Of a stretch of 64,000 nt of DNA, positions 12,790-22,777 are shown piece after piece (positions within the stretch are counted from its first letter, which is position 1; every line of letters begins with the position of its first letter). The DNA comes from Scilla litardierei (taxonomy: Eukaryota > Streptophyta > Magnoliopsida > Asparagales > Asparagaceae). A program made the translations under genes and the position numbers. The notes beneath the pieces were generated by a model. That model did not search any database and was not told where the DNA came from. It saw only the letters and a list, made by a program, of their open reading frames with translations. The stretch spans positions 31,334,418 through 31,398,417 of the forward strand of contig CM061132.1 of NCBI GenBank assembly GCA_030789695.1, written 5' to 3'.

Positions 12790-14274
12790 TGAGGCAATGA
12801 GACCCAATGACGCTAGTTTTTGGAAAGATGCTATTAAAAGCGAGCTTGATTCTATTGTCTTTAACCAAACTTGGAAATTGTCTGAGTTACCTAAATGTAA
12901 TAGACTCATTAGTTGTAAATGGATCTTCAAGAAAAAGATGAGACCTGATGGTTCAATAGAAAAGTTTAAAGCTAGACTTGTGATTATGAGTTTTACTCAA
13001 AAGAAAGGCTTGGACTATTTTGATACTTATTCTACAGTGACCAAGATCGCTACGATAAGGACTCTAATTGCCTTAGCTGCAATTCATGAGTTAGTTATAC
13101 ATCAAATGGATGTCAAGGCAGCTTTTTTAAATGGTGACCTAGATGGAAAAATCTACATGTCCCAACCCGAGGGGTTTGTGATTGTTGATCAAGAGAATAA
13201 GGTATGCAAGCTTAGAAAATCTCTATATGGTGTACAGCAAGCACCTAAGCAATGGTATAAGAAGTTTAACAGCACTTTAGTGAGGAATAGATATATTGTG
13301 AATACCTCTGATTCATGTGTTTATTCTAAACTAATAGGATCATATGTAGATAACATGTTGATTTTTGGGAACAATCTGGACGTTGTAAAAGATACCAAAA
13401 ATTTCTTGTCATCCAAATTTGAGATAAAAGATTTAGGAGAAGCTGATGATATTTTAGGAGTTAGAGTTATTAGAAACTCCAGTGGCATCTCCTTGTGTCA
13501 ATCTCATTACGTAGACAATGTGCTGCAAAAATTCAATTGTTTTGATGTTGTGCCTGCTGGAACTCCCTATGACCATAGCATACATTTCAAAAAGAATTTG
13601 GACGAGAGTGTTTCACGATCTGAATATGCTAAAATCATAGGAAGTGTGATGTTCCTCATGAACTGTACTCAACCTGATATAGCATACGCGGTTAGTAAGC
13701 TAAGTCGTTATACACATAACCCTAGTAACGAACATTGGAATGGTCTTTATCGTTTGCTAAAATACCTGAAAGGAACTATTGATTGATGTTTGCATTTTAG
13801 CAGATTTCCTGCTGTTTTAGAAGGATTTTGTGATTCAAACTGGGTGTCAGGTAATGATGAAATTAGTTCAACTAGTGGTTTTGTTTTTACTTTGGGTGGC
13901 GGCCCTATATCATGGAAGTCTTCCAAACAGACATGCATAGCACGATCCACCATGGGATCTGAATTTATTGCTCTTGAGTTGGCAATGCAAGAAGCTGAAT
14001 GGTTACAGAACTTGTTAGCAGACATGCCATTGTGGGGGGAAAATCTGCATTAGTTTTCCTTCATTGTGATTCTCAAGCAGCCATTGAAGTTGCTAAAAAC
14101 AGTGTCTACAACGGAAAGAAAAGACACATTCGCATCAGACACGGTGTGGTTAAACAACTCCTGAAAAATGGAGTAATTTCTTTGGAATATGTGAGGTCCG
14201 AAAGAAATCTTGCAAATCCACTAAGTGGTTGCCAAGGAAAGTGGTTCTTGATTCGTCGAGGGGGGTGGAGCTAA
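12790..14274 (+). pseudogene. copia-1 reverse transcriptase and RNase H, broken
   Basis: Reverse transcriptase motifs are clear: [13 protein letters not shown] at the start, [18 protein letters not shown], then QAPKQWY. The catalytic box is YVDNMLIFG instead of the expected YVDD, so one catalytic aspartate is lost. An in-frame TGA at 13784-13786 separates reverse transcriptase from RNase H ([32 protein letters not shown]), and a further frameshift lies near 14040. The end of RNase H is recognisable (NLANPLSG). This copy cannot encode an active enzyme. Confidence 0.87.
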
Positions 14275-14398
14275 AGCCCATGAGTTAAGATAATATGGTT
14301 GATACCCAGTGCGGTCTAACAAAGCCGTATGATTCTTAACATACACTACACTTCCATCTCTATTGCGTGTAGTAGCGTTTTTGAATCTATATCCAAGT

Positions 14399-14580
14399 TT
14401 GGTGGTGCTATTGAGAAGCACTTGATAGATTCACTTTGAGATAAGTCCATAACCAGTTTTTGGTGGTGCTATAGAGAAGCACTTGATGGACTCATCATCT
14501 GTTGAGAGGTTGAGCAATATGCTCTTAATGGTTCCATATCCCTTGTGGTGGTGATATAGAGAAGCACTTGATGGACCACC
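14399..14580 (+). repeat. Three hairpin-forming repeats downstream of pol in copia-1
   Basis: Three copies of a roughly 35-bp unit at 14399-14433, 14460-14494 and 14543-14580. The core is TGGTGGTGCTATAGAGAAGC followed by ACTTGATGGA. Copies 1 and 2 can fold as GTGCT...AGCAC around a short loop; copy 3 (GTGAT) is weakened. They lie between the end of RNase H and the polypurine tract, in transcribed non-coding sequence. Confidence 0.7.
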
Positions 14581-14796
14581 TACGTGAGTGTGAAGCTTTG
14601 GCAGCCTTCTATGAAAGACCAGAGCAGTCTTTCTAGAGCACTCATGAGACCCAAGGTGTGCGCATGGCCTTAAATTGCTTGATATGTATCGCGGAGTTTG
14701 CGTATCAATTCAATCGAAAGACATTGATACTTAAGTATATATCCTTTCTTTACCTAGGAGTTCTTCGTTTCTTTTCTCGAGCCATTAGTGGGGGAT

Positions 14797-15717
14797 TATT
14801 GGAAATAATGGCTCTAATAAGCCTAGCTTTTATACTCTCTTTTTCACTATATCTTTTAGTCCCACATTGCTTCGACAACTTGCCTTAAAAGTGTTTATAA
14901 GGGAATTGTTGAGACATGGATTGTGCCCCAAGGGGTACGACTCTTTTATGAAGGGGAGAGGACGTACATGAGTATGAGCTCAAACACGCACGCGCTGCTG
15001 CCGTCGTCGACTGGTCATGTCGTGACGCGCGTGCCGCCGTTGCCCGTCGACCGGCCGTGTCGTGATGCGCGTGCCTTTCCTTTTTTGGACGGCATGTCTT
15101 TTCTTTTTGGATCTAGCCCCTTAATGTCTCAGATTTTAAACCTTCTAATGGCTATTTGATTGCAGCATTAATATGTACGCTTTCATTACAGCATTCATTT
15201 GAGGCTATTAATGGTCCAAACGGCTATAATTTTATTGCATCTGTTACAGTATCCAAACACGATATTTAATTTTTTGCCCGTTTGAATTCTGTAACAGCCC
15301 TTGGTGACTCCTATAAAAGGTCGTGCCCTTTCCTCTTGCTGCATACGAAAATTGGCTTCTCCCTCCTTACAAAAATCATCTCTTCACAAAAATCATCTAT
15401 TCATTTGCTCGTTCTCATGGGTACCCGTACTGTGCAAACTCCAAAGTATCTGGCCACGAGTGGACGTATCCAGTGGCTGTTGTGTTAACCTTGGCGAGCA
15501 ACCGGCGATATCGATTACCACCGAGGTCACACTGTAATTACTTTCAAGGCAGTGGTCATCCCACGTCACTGCTTTCGCTTTCATCTGCTAAGTATTTTCG
15601 ACTCTGTTCAATTCTGTTCCTACCTTCCCTGCTAGGTAATACTTTGTAGTCTTGTGTTTTTTGTTTGTCTGTTCCTTCGCCTCTTCAGCCATAGTATTAC
15701 ACCACTTTAAAGTAACA
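14797..15717 (+). repeat. 3' LTR of copia-1 (921 bp)
   Basis: Same ends as the 5' LTR (TATTGG...TAACA). It carries an extra copy of a GC-rich segment around 14990-15070 (GTCGTGACGCGCGTGCC and relatives). The TATA box is at 15312-15320. Confidence 0.85.
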
Positions 15718-16345
15718 TAATTGACTCTCTAAATCGGGGTTGTGGTTTGCGCATGTGAGTAATGGACGTTAACTTCCTCTCATAACAGTCCGAAGAAAGG
15801 TCGGACGACAGCTGGAGTGCGCATCGCTTAAGTTTCCGAGATAGTTATGGCGACCGACCTTGTCAAACGAGCAGTTCTCTGGGGACCACTGCTTAGGGGC
15901 CAACCTCAAGTGTGTACCGCCGAGGTCATCCTTAATAAAGTACTACTGCTAGGGAGTCGACCTCGTGAAGGTTGTCCTCGTAGATTTGTCATTGTTGGGG
16001 TGTCGACCTCGTGGAGGTCGTTCCCGTGGAACATGGCTGCTGAAAGAGCCGATCTCGTGGAGATCGTCTTTTTAGAGCAGTTGCTGAAAGAGTCGACCTT
16101 GTGAAGGTCGTCCTTATTTGAACCTTGCTTACCGACTTGGGTCAGCGATGGTAAGTCTGTCTTGCAAAGCTGTGCCAGCAGCTCGGTTTGACTGACCTCC
16201 CGAGCTGCTCTCGGGTGGTTCCTGAGGACCTGTGTAGCTCTCGCACTCGGGCACAGTGGGCCCTGTCGTCAGGTGTAGCTGGCCCCAGCTACGGTGGGCC
16301 CTGTCGTCAGGTGTAGCTGGCCCCAGCTACGGTGGGCCCCAACCC
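15718..16345. repeat. Gypsy LTR-like remnant, copy B, right part
   Basis: Continuation of 9185-9380 after the copia-1 insertion. From 15847 to about 16120 it holds degenerate units of roughly 50-60 bp with the core TCGACCTCGTGGAGGTCGT, matching copy A at 3420-3600. The core is partly palindromic (GACCTC...GAGGTC). The end reads GTGGGCCCCAACCC, similar to the end of copy A. Confidence 0.5.
16256..16331. repeat. Perfect 38-bp tandem duplication
   Basis: Two identical 38-bp units (16256-16293 and 16294-16331) beginning GTGGGCCCTGTCGTCAGGTG, followed by the first eight or nine bases of a third. The identity implies a recent duplication inside an otherwise decayed remnant. Confidence 0.92.
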
Positions 16346-16921
16346 AAAAGTACCACTAAAGAGGGTGAGGAAGATCATGTATATGTAATGCATGTCTTCA
16401 AAAGTGCACTTCTACCATCCTAAAAGTAGATTATACATTAAATAATATGGAAAAAGAAACATAAACAAGTCACAATATATTCAATCTCTCATTTAGGAAA
16501 GAGGCAGAAGTCAGGTTAAAAGGCTTGCAATAGGAAATTGCCTCGTATATGAAGAAAAAAATAGGCCATGCGGCCAAACAATCACACTCCCATGAATCTG
16601 TCTTATATCAGATTTATGCTAATATATACCCAATTACCTCCTAAGTTAAATTATGAAACATTAATATCAGATGTACCACACAAAATAAGGTTCTGAAGAT
16701 CAAAAAATATGTCAAACTGATCAGCCTATACAATATATCTAACCAGCTATATAGCACATAGTCATCCGATTATGAAATTCTGTGGATTAGAAACTAAACT
16801 CCACTATTTGATGCATAGTAATGAGCTTGGCATCATCCATTTATGGGCACTGTCAAATGCAGAAGTGAAGAAAAAAGTAGGTAATATCCAAAGTAGCAAT
16901 ACCCAGAGAGAGGGAGAGGTA

Positions 16922-16957
16922 TTTTTTTTTTTTTTTTTTTTTTGGGGGGGGGGGGGG
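16922..16957. repeat. Homopolymer junction T22-G14
   Basis: An uninterrupted run of 22 T followed directly by 14 G. Exact lengths in such tracts are prone to assembly error. Confidence 0.9.
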
Positions 16958-19900
16958 GTAATAATTCTTTTATCTCCCCTCCTATTTATTGGTGGCCAAG
17001 AGGCCTGCCACATCATAGGGTCGGCAGACCCCCAGGGTTCAACTATCAATTCTCAACATTTCACCATGTTGCATCTCCTAATAAAAGATAATTTCTCCTC
17101 TATACTGGAAAATTAAAATGAAAAGTTCACCCTACAGCTACAGTAAATAAACTATAAGAACATGCACTGGCTAAAAAATATCACTCATCGTGTGGTCACC
17201 ATACAGCCGAGATTCGTAATTGTCAAAATGATAACTTCCCTTTAAAGGTTACACCTACTAGTTTCCAGCAAATAATCCATGGTCATATTGTCTCTATGTT
17301 CTTTCAGGTGATCATGGGTGTTCCATCAATCAACTATAGAAGGGCAACTCTTTGTGCAGAAGCCAACTCCACAAGCATGTAATCACTCTTTTGCACATAA
17401 TCCACCTCTTATAGCCACCAAACAAATGAAATTAAAACTTAACCCTAAATCAATATAAAAGAAGCCCTTCTAACTCCATCTTTAGGGTTAGTGATTGGAA
17501 CTGACACGAAGACTTTAAAATGAAGGTGCAGATGGAAATGTATACCAATTCAACTATAAAGGAAGTCAGAACTGGAATACATCGAGTCAAACAAATCAGA
17601 TGGTTGATAACAGATTGATGATTCAGTTGGTTGGCCATGGATAATATAGAAGTACTAGAAGACATGATACAGAAGATTATTACCACATTGACATCACATG
17701 TAAAATAATAGAAAAAGGTTTGCCAACACTTGTCAGCATAGTTGTAATTTTCAATAAGATAAATAAGTTCTTTGGTGTATTTATTTTCTTCTTCATATTT
17801 CTGCATGTGCAGGCAGGCTTCTTCTTTTTTACTTTTCTTATTTAATTTTTTTTCTTTTACCTTTTTTGTGGGAGGGGGTAGGGGCAGGTCAGTTTGTGTT
17901 GCCGTTCGGGATGCTCTCACTGAATGCCGCAAATCAGAGACATGCCTTAATATATGTTTAAAATATTGATTTCCTTACAGATCTCCGTCAATTCTCCAGT
18001 TTATAACAGTACGTCAATCTGATTAGTATTATAGATAATTTCAATCGATGCAGATGAGGTATCTTGGTAATATTTTTTAAATATTATTAATTGAGTGAAT
18101 ATGTTTCATCTTATAGACATGATTATAACCTGACCATTTATCACAAGCTTGAGTAAGCAGAACAGAATGGCATGGAGAATTAGTTCATGACTTGAAACTC
18201 CTAGCTCACAACTACGAAAAAAATAAAATTTCCATCCATTTCACATAGACCTTCCCTTATAGTCCATAAAGAGTAGTCAGATTCTCAAAGTCTTGCCTAA
18301 TCCCTAGACATATCCAGGCTAAATTTCAAGAGATTATCTTAAACTTAGGATATATTTTAAAATACTACTACCTTGAACTTTGAAAAAAAACACAAAAACC
18401 AGAAATTTTCAAGTTTCACAAAACTACCCCACGACCGTGATGGAAAATAGTAAATGATCAAAAAATACCTTTTCTGTATTAAGTTTCATAAAATGAACTT
18501 TTGGACATATTTTAAAAGACTACCAATATAAAAAAATACAAAACTACTATATATTTCCTTTTTTGTTATAATTTTATTTTTTCACTATATCAAACTGTTC
18601 TTCTCCAATATTTTTCTTAATTCTTTTTTATTTTGTTTGTTTTACCTTTACGTCTTAAAACATAATTTTCAACTAGAAAAATCTTTAAAATCATAAAAAA
18701 TAAACACATCTCTTAAAATAATTAAAATGTTTATAAATTAGAATTTTATTAAAAATTATAAAACTAGTTATCATTGAGTTATTAGTAAAAAAATGTATAT
18801 TACATATCATGATGTTTTAAAAATAATTATTTATTATAGTATTAAAAATTATGAATGAATGAATGTATAATGCATGTAAGCTGATTTTTTTAAAAAATAT
18901 TAATATCAAATATTCTCACAAAAATACATAGATATGTAACTATATATAAAAAATAGATATTCATGCATAATTTAAGTAACAAATAACTATTAATTATTAA
19001 AACTAAATTGTAACAATTTTATTTCTTATAAAAATACATTAAAATGTTTAAAACTAAATGCATATAACAAAAAATACTAAAAATCAAATGCATAATTAAA
19101 AAAGATAGATAAAATTTCATTATAAATAATCTCTATTAAAAGAATGCCAAAAATGATGGGAATAAGAAAACAAATTTACAAAAATACATAACAATTTTTA
19201 AAAAATTAATAAATCACTAAAGATATAACTATATAACAATGAAGACTTGTTAGTAGATAATATATTATTGGTATCAAATATATTTACCTATTAAAAATTA
19301 AACTTTACTTTTTTGAAAAACAAAGAATATTAAAGTTAATTTATTAATAAAATAATCTTATATAAAAATTAATTTGTTTTCCTTTCTCCTTCTTCCTCGT
19401 CATTAACCCTAAGCCCTAACCCTATAAACTATTCAGTAAGTGTCCCACCAAGATGCCCGCTTCACGTCTCTCTGAAACTCGTATCATAGAATCATCTAAA
19501 AAATATTCATGGATATTGTTTCATTGCTTCACTTCCATCATTAGAAACCCCAAGATCCCATTCAGTTGGAATTATCTGATTCATAATCATAACTTTTCAA
19601 GCAAATAAGAAAGCCCAAATTCAAACAAAACCTTTAAAAATCAATAAAATTTCAAATTCTAACATGGTTTCCAAAGATCCAAAACCTTTATTGGACCAGA
19701 ATAAGTCCTGAGGATCGCTGTTGCGACCGTCACAGCGATGGAGGTGATGATGAGGGCATAGATAGGGACCTACCACCACTGCTTTCAATAGCTAAGAGGC
19801 CGATGGTACTGGATTGAATGAGACAAATGTATGCAGTTTGAAAGAGAAGAAATAGAGAAAGACGACGGTAGCAGGGTCCCACAGGATAGGACGGGTGGCG

Positions 19901-20102
19901 ATACTAGAGGTTGCCAGTGACCATCAGAGAGGAGTAAAAAGGAAAAGAAGATGGACATCTAAAGTGAGGGTTTGGGGTGTATATATTGTTTAAAAAGAAT
20001 ATGGACAGCAAAAGTGAGGGTTTGTGGGGTGTGTATATTGTTTAATTCTAGGTATTTGAAATAGCGGCTAATGATAGTTTGGGTATTTAAAATGGCAATT
20101 GC

Positions 20103-20256
20103 TACATGCACCTCAAAAGCTGAGGTGCATGTAAAATTCAGTGCCAATATTTGCTAAAATGGGAAGAAAGAGAATAGGATTTGAGCTTATGAGATGACAT
20201 ATTAACCTTTTAAGGAAAATTATAGTACCATGCACCTCATTCTTTGAGGTGCATGG
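20103..20256. repeat. Twin perfect foldbacks with the same stem
   Basis: Foldback 1: arms 20103-20115 and 20121-20133 (13 bp, TACATGCACCTCA) around a 5-nt loop. Foldback 2: arms 20228-20239 and 20245-20256 (12 bp, CCATGCACCTCA) around a 5-nt loop. The stems share CATGCACCTCA, and the outermost pairs differ but remain paired. They may be the two ends of a small foldback element of about 150 bp. Confidence 0.8.
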
Positions 20257-20546
20257 AGCATTTCTCTTTAAAATTATGTGAATGTCACGTGTTAACTGAA
20301 GTTATGGTTGACTGACAGATGAAGTTTGGTGAAACTTTTTGAAAAAGTTTGAAGTAGTTTTATATTTATTCAAAGTTTAGGATAGTATTTTTTAAATCGG
20401 ATAAAAATTTAAGGTAGTTTGGTAAAATTTAACCGACATATCCATCCCCTCTGCAACACATCGGTCAAATATAAATGAAATTCCTTTGAAGCATGTCCGT
20501 TTTAAAATGTTGTAGACTAGACTAAGGACCAAGCACCCAAGGAAGC

Positions 20547-20819
20547 TGATGCAGCTAATATTTGGAGGGAGGGGTATTTAAGTAAAATTACAAATAGGGG
20601 TGTTTTTTATTTAAGGGGGTGGAGCCGGCCCTAATTGTTATGCGAAAATTGTTGAAAAAAGTTATATTTCTTATTATTCCTTAGATCTATTGTATTAGGA
20701 TTTCCTATTTCTTTAGATTAAGCTCTAGTTAATTGTCTCTTTCTTTCCTAGTCGTTAAATTATCGAGTAGCTTTCATTTGTAGTCTTAAGCTTCTATATT
20801 CAGCTCCAGAAACGTATCA
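20547..20819 (+). repeat. 5' LTR of the non-autonomous element
   Basis: Starts TGATGCAGC and ends CGTATCA. A TATTTAAG box at 20608-20615 may serve as the TATA element. Confidence 0.88.
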
Positions 20820-20821
20820 AT

Positions 20822-20833
20822 TGGTATCAGAGC
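20822..20833 (+). other. Primer binding site (initiator Met-tRNA type)
   Basis: TGGTATCAGAGC, two bases after the 5' LTR, the usual plant LTR-element primer site. Confidence 0.88.
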
Positions 20834-20860
20834 ACTAGATCCAGGGCGAGCATCAGATCT

Positions 20861-21877
20861 ATGGAACAGATCAGAGAGGAAATAAAGGAGAATCAAGTGA
20901 AAACTGAAACAAAATTGGCGGCGATAGCGGAGGCAATAGCGGCATTGTCCATGATCATCAACTCAAAGATGGATCCAAGTAAAAAAGGAGCCACCTTTGT
21001 CGACGAGGAAAGATCTTCAAGTTTCAGATCCAGATCCGGAATTATCAGATCCAGATCCAAATTATCAGATCCAGATCCGGAATTTTCAGATCCAGATCTG
21101 AAAGAGACGACGGAAAATGGTGCAGATCTAAAGCCTGCAGCTGTCGGCGATCCAGATCTGAAAATTTCATATCCAGATCCAGAGCTAAAGGCGACATCTT
21201 GGGGCTCGGAGCTCCACCACCACAACGATCCGGAGTCAGATCTGGGTTTAACCACAGATCTATGGTCAAAGACTACACTTTCGGAGGAGAAGCGGCGAGA
21301 GGAGCTTTTATCGGCAGCAAAACAGGGAGGGGCACCCCTCCAGGGTATTCCCGAGGGGATGCCGCCCCTTGGGACCCCCAGGAGGCTGCCGCCCCTCTTG
21401 GGGCCCCCAGGGGGGCTGCCGCCCCTACTGCAGCCCCAGGGGGCTATTGCCCCTCCGGCAGGGGCTGTCGCCCCTCCTGGAGCCCCCACGGGCGTGTCCG
21501 GCCCTTCAACATCGACGACGAGGCCCCCCGAGACGCCGGACAGCGAGAATTTGACTTTGGACAGCAAGAATTTGACTTTTTGGGCCCAAAACAGCGAGCG
21601 ACAGAGCTCGTCCAGCAGTGCAACGATGACGATGGCCATCCAAAGTATTTGTGGGGGCCCGATGACGCTTTTTGGATCCCGTCTTGGCCCGACGATATTT
21701 TTCCGGACGTCGTTGAAAGAGGTGTGGACCACTCTCATCTGTTTGACCCTGGAGGAGGATTGCAATCGACCTGATAGAACAGATGGCCCACGGACATCAT
21801 GCACCATCTTGAGGACAAGGTGGATTTTCAGGGGCAGAGTAGTGATGTGGCTGATATTTGGAGGGAGGGGTATTTGA
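20861..21877 (+). CDS. Gag-like remnant ORF of the non-autonomous element (338 aa)
   Basis: Opens at the first ATG after the primer site (MEQIREEIKENQVKTE), giving a short charged helix like the N-terminal gag helix of the gypsy element at 30889. It continues with repeats built on SDPDPE/SDPDLK (codons of a GATCCAGATC DNA repeat) and a Pro/Gly-rich stretch at about residues 165-215, encoded by a GC-rich minisatellite. No zinc knuckle or enzyme motif follows, and the C-terminal third reads like out-of-frame sequence running into the 3' LTR. I doubt that it is a functional protein; it is open but may simply be tolerated. Any packaging would have to be supplied by related autonomous elements. 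Start choice is by position after the primer site. Confidence 0.45.
   Translation: MEQIREEIKENQVKTETKLAAIAEAIAALSMIINSKMDPSKKGATFVDEERSSSFRSRSGIIRSRSKLSDPDPEFSDPDLKETTENGADLKPAAVGDPDLKISYPDPELKATSWGSELHHHNDPESDLGLTTDLWSKTTLSEEKRREELLSAAKQGGAPLQGIPEGMPPLGTPRRLPPLLGPPGGLPPLLQPQGAIAPPAGAVAPPGAPTGVSGPSTSTTRPPETPDSENLTLDSKNLTFWAQNSERQSSSSSATMTMAIQSICGGPMTLFGSRLGPTIFFRTSLKEVWTTLICLTLEEDCNRPDRTDGPRTSCTILRTRWIFRGRVVMWLIFGGRGI
21330..21500. repeat. GC-rich minisatellite in the non-autonomous element
   Basis: About five diverged units of roughly 30 bp, with the theme GCTGCCGCCCCT then GGGNCCCCCAGG. Units are partly self-complementary (GGGGCC/GGCCCC). They encode the Pro/Gly-rich segment of the gag-like frame. 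Confidence 0.75.
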
Positions 21878-22117
21878 GTAAAATTACAAATAGGGGTGTT
21901 TTCTATTTAAGGGGGTGGAGCCGGCCCTAATTGTTATGTGAAAATTGTTGGAAAAAAAGTTATATTTCTTATTATTCCTTAGATCTCTTGTATTAGGATT
22001 TCATATTTCTTTAGATTAAGCTCTAGTTAATTGTCTCTTTCTTTCCTAGTCGTTAAATTATCGAGTAGCTTTCATTTGTAGTCTTAATCTTCTATATTCA
22101 GATCCAGAAACGCATCA
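21843..22117 (+). repeat. 3' LTR of the non-autonomous element
   Basis: Starts TGATGTGGC and ends CGCATCA, preceded by the purine-rich AGGGGCAGAGTAG. Confidence 0.88.
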
Positions 22118-22242
22118 GAAGCAACACCTAGATTATGTCACCCATCCGTTCAGGTTTTTTTCACGTGGACTTAGTACCACAACTACTGTAGTACAAATTT
22201 CAATTACTCATATCTGAATTCATGATATAATTTATAACTTAC

Positions 22243-22777
22243 CTGGAGTGATGTACCACGTCTTTTGTCTCCAGCAGTTCCATGGACATGGATGCCCAAC
22301 GAGGCCAATAATTTGATGGAGATACAAGAATTTTCTTCCTTGGGTTAGGTGCTACATGTCTTCCACAATGCATATGCCTTGAGCCCCTGCACTGTGATTA
22401 TTTTCAAAAGAATTGACGACTTTAGAACCAAATATTTTTCAAAGTTCATTTTCAGCATTTAAATGTTTTGGGTCCACTAGTAGGACGGAAGTAATCATAT
22501 GCTTCTTTGTGCCAGGATGAACCTCATTTCTCTGACAGTTAATATTCTCTATGTCAGCTTTCTGAGATGAAGACTTTGTGTTAATATATAGATCGGCCAG
22601 AATTGAATCGATCGATTCCACAGCTTTGAGTTTTGCAGATGGTGACTCATCTTTATTCCTTGTCTTTTTCTTCTTGGAATTGCGGTTAGAAACAGTTGTA
22701 ATGTCAGAAGTTTTCTTAGCAAGATGTTCTTGTTTGCCCTTCTGGATATTGTGTCAGGCCATTTCATGTTCATCCAA
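22243..22777 (-). pseudogene. TCF25: TCF25/NULP1 exon 2, with nonsense and frameshift lesions
   Basis: Minus-strand exon of a TCF25 (NULP1, yeast Rqc1) homologue, a conserved eukaryotic protein linked to ribosome-associated quality control. The acceptor is GATGCAG just above 22777 and the donor is GTAAGTT just below 22243. In order the frame reads LDEHEMA, a stop, HNIQKGKQEHLAKKTSD, a KKKK-type basic patch, SIDSILADLYIN, then LLVDPKHLNAENEL, a stop, KIFGSKVVNSFENNH, and after a 1-bp shift NPRKKILVSPSNYWPRW and MELLETKD. The last blocks are typical of plant TCF25. Both stops (TGA at 22754-22756 and 22439-22441) sit where arginine CGA is expected, suggesting CpG decay. The frameshift is near 22375-22385. 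The family call is from memory of conserved blocks and is strong; non-function is inferred from three independent lesions. Confidence 0.8.

Larger units (their letters stand above)
9381..15717 (+). mobile_element. Complete but decayed Ty1/copia element (copia-1)
   Basis: A 6.3-kb element with direct LTRs (9381-10260 and 14797-15717), gag, then protease, integrase, reverse transcriptase and RNase H, the copia order. The flanks are TAACT (9376-9380) and TAATT (15718-15722), a 5-bp target duplication with one difference. A purine-rich tract (AGTGGGGGAT) precedes the 3' LTR. No standard initiator-Met primer site follows the 5' LTR, which is odd. Coding capacity is destroyed by at least two in-frame stops and several frameshifts. 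The element sits inside gypsy LTR-like copy B and is therefore younger than it. Confidence 0.88.
16346..20540. other. Non-coding, AT-rich, no gene
   Basis: No reading frame with a recognisable domain. About 18500-19390 is extremely AT-rich. Words near 18340-18400 (AAACTTAGGATATATTTTAA and CTACCTTGAACTTTG) resemble the reverse complement of words near 20350-20420, suggesting an old DNA transposon with long inverted ends, but I could not define its termini. The next exon of the TCF25 fragment would be expected on the minus strand here; I could not find it. Confidence 0.5.
20547..22117 (+). mobile_element. Non-autonomous LTR element (1571 bp), chromovirus-derived
   Basis: LTRs 20547-20819 and 21843-22117 flank a 1-kb interior. 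Termini are TGATG...ATCA. The target duplication is a perfect GAAGC (20542-20546 and 22118-22122). A primer site complementary to initiator Met-tRNA (TGGTATCAGAGC) is at 20822-20833, and a purine-rich tract precedes the 3' LTR. By eye the LTRs differ at about a dozen positions. No protease, integrase or reverse transcriptase is present. The interior ends with codons reading HLEDKVDFQGQSSD, close to HFEDKVKLLGGSSD at the 3' end of the gypsy element at 23893-31285, so it looks like an internal-deletion derivative of a related chromodomain element. It lies in an intron of the TCF25 fragment. Confidence 0.87.

Noticed and set aside
20893..21807. Minus-strand 304-codon frame
   Set aside because: Shadow of the plus-strand gag-like frame of the non-autonomous element; no motifs.
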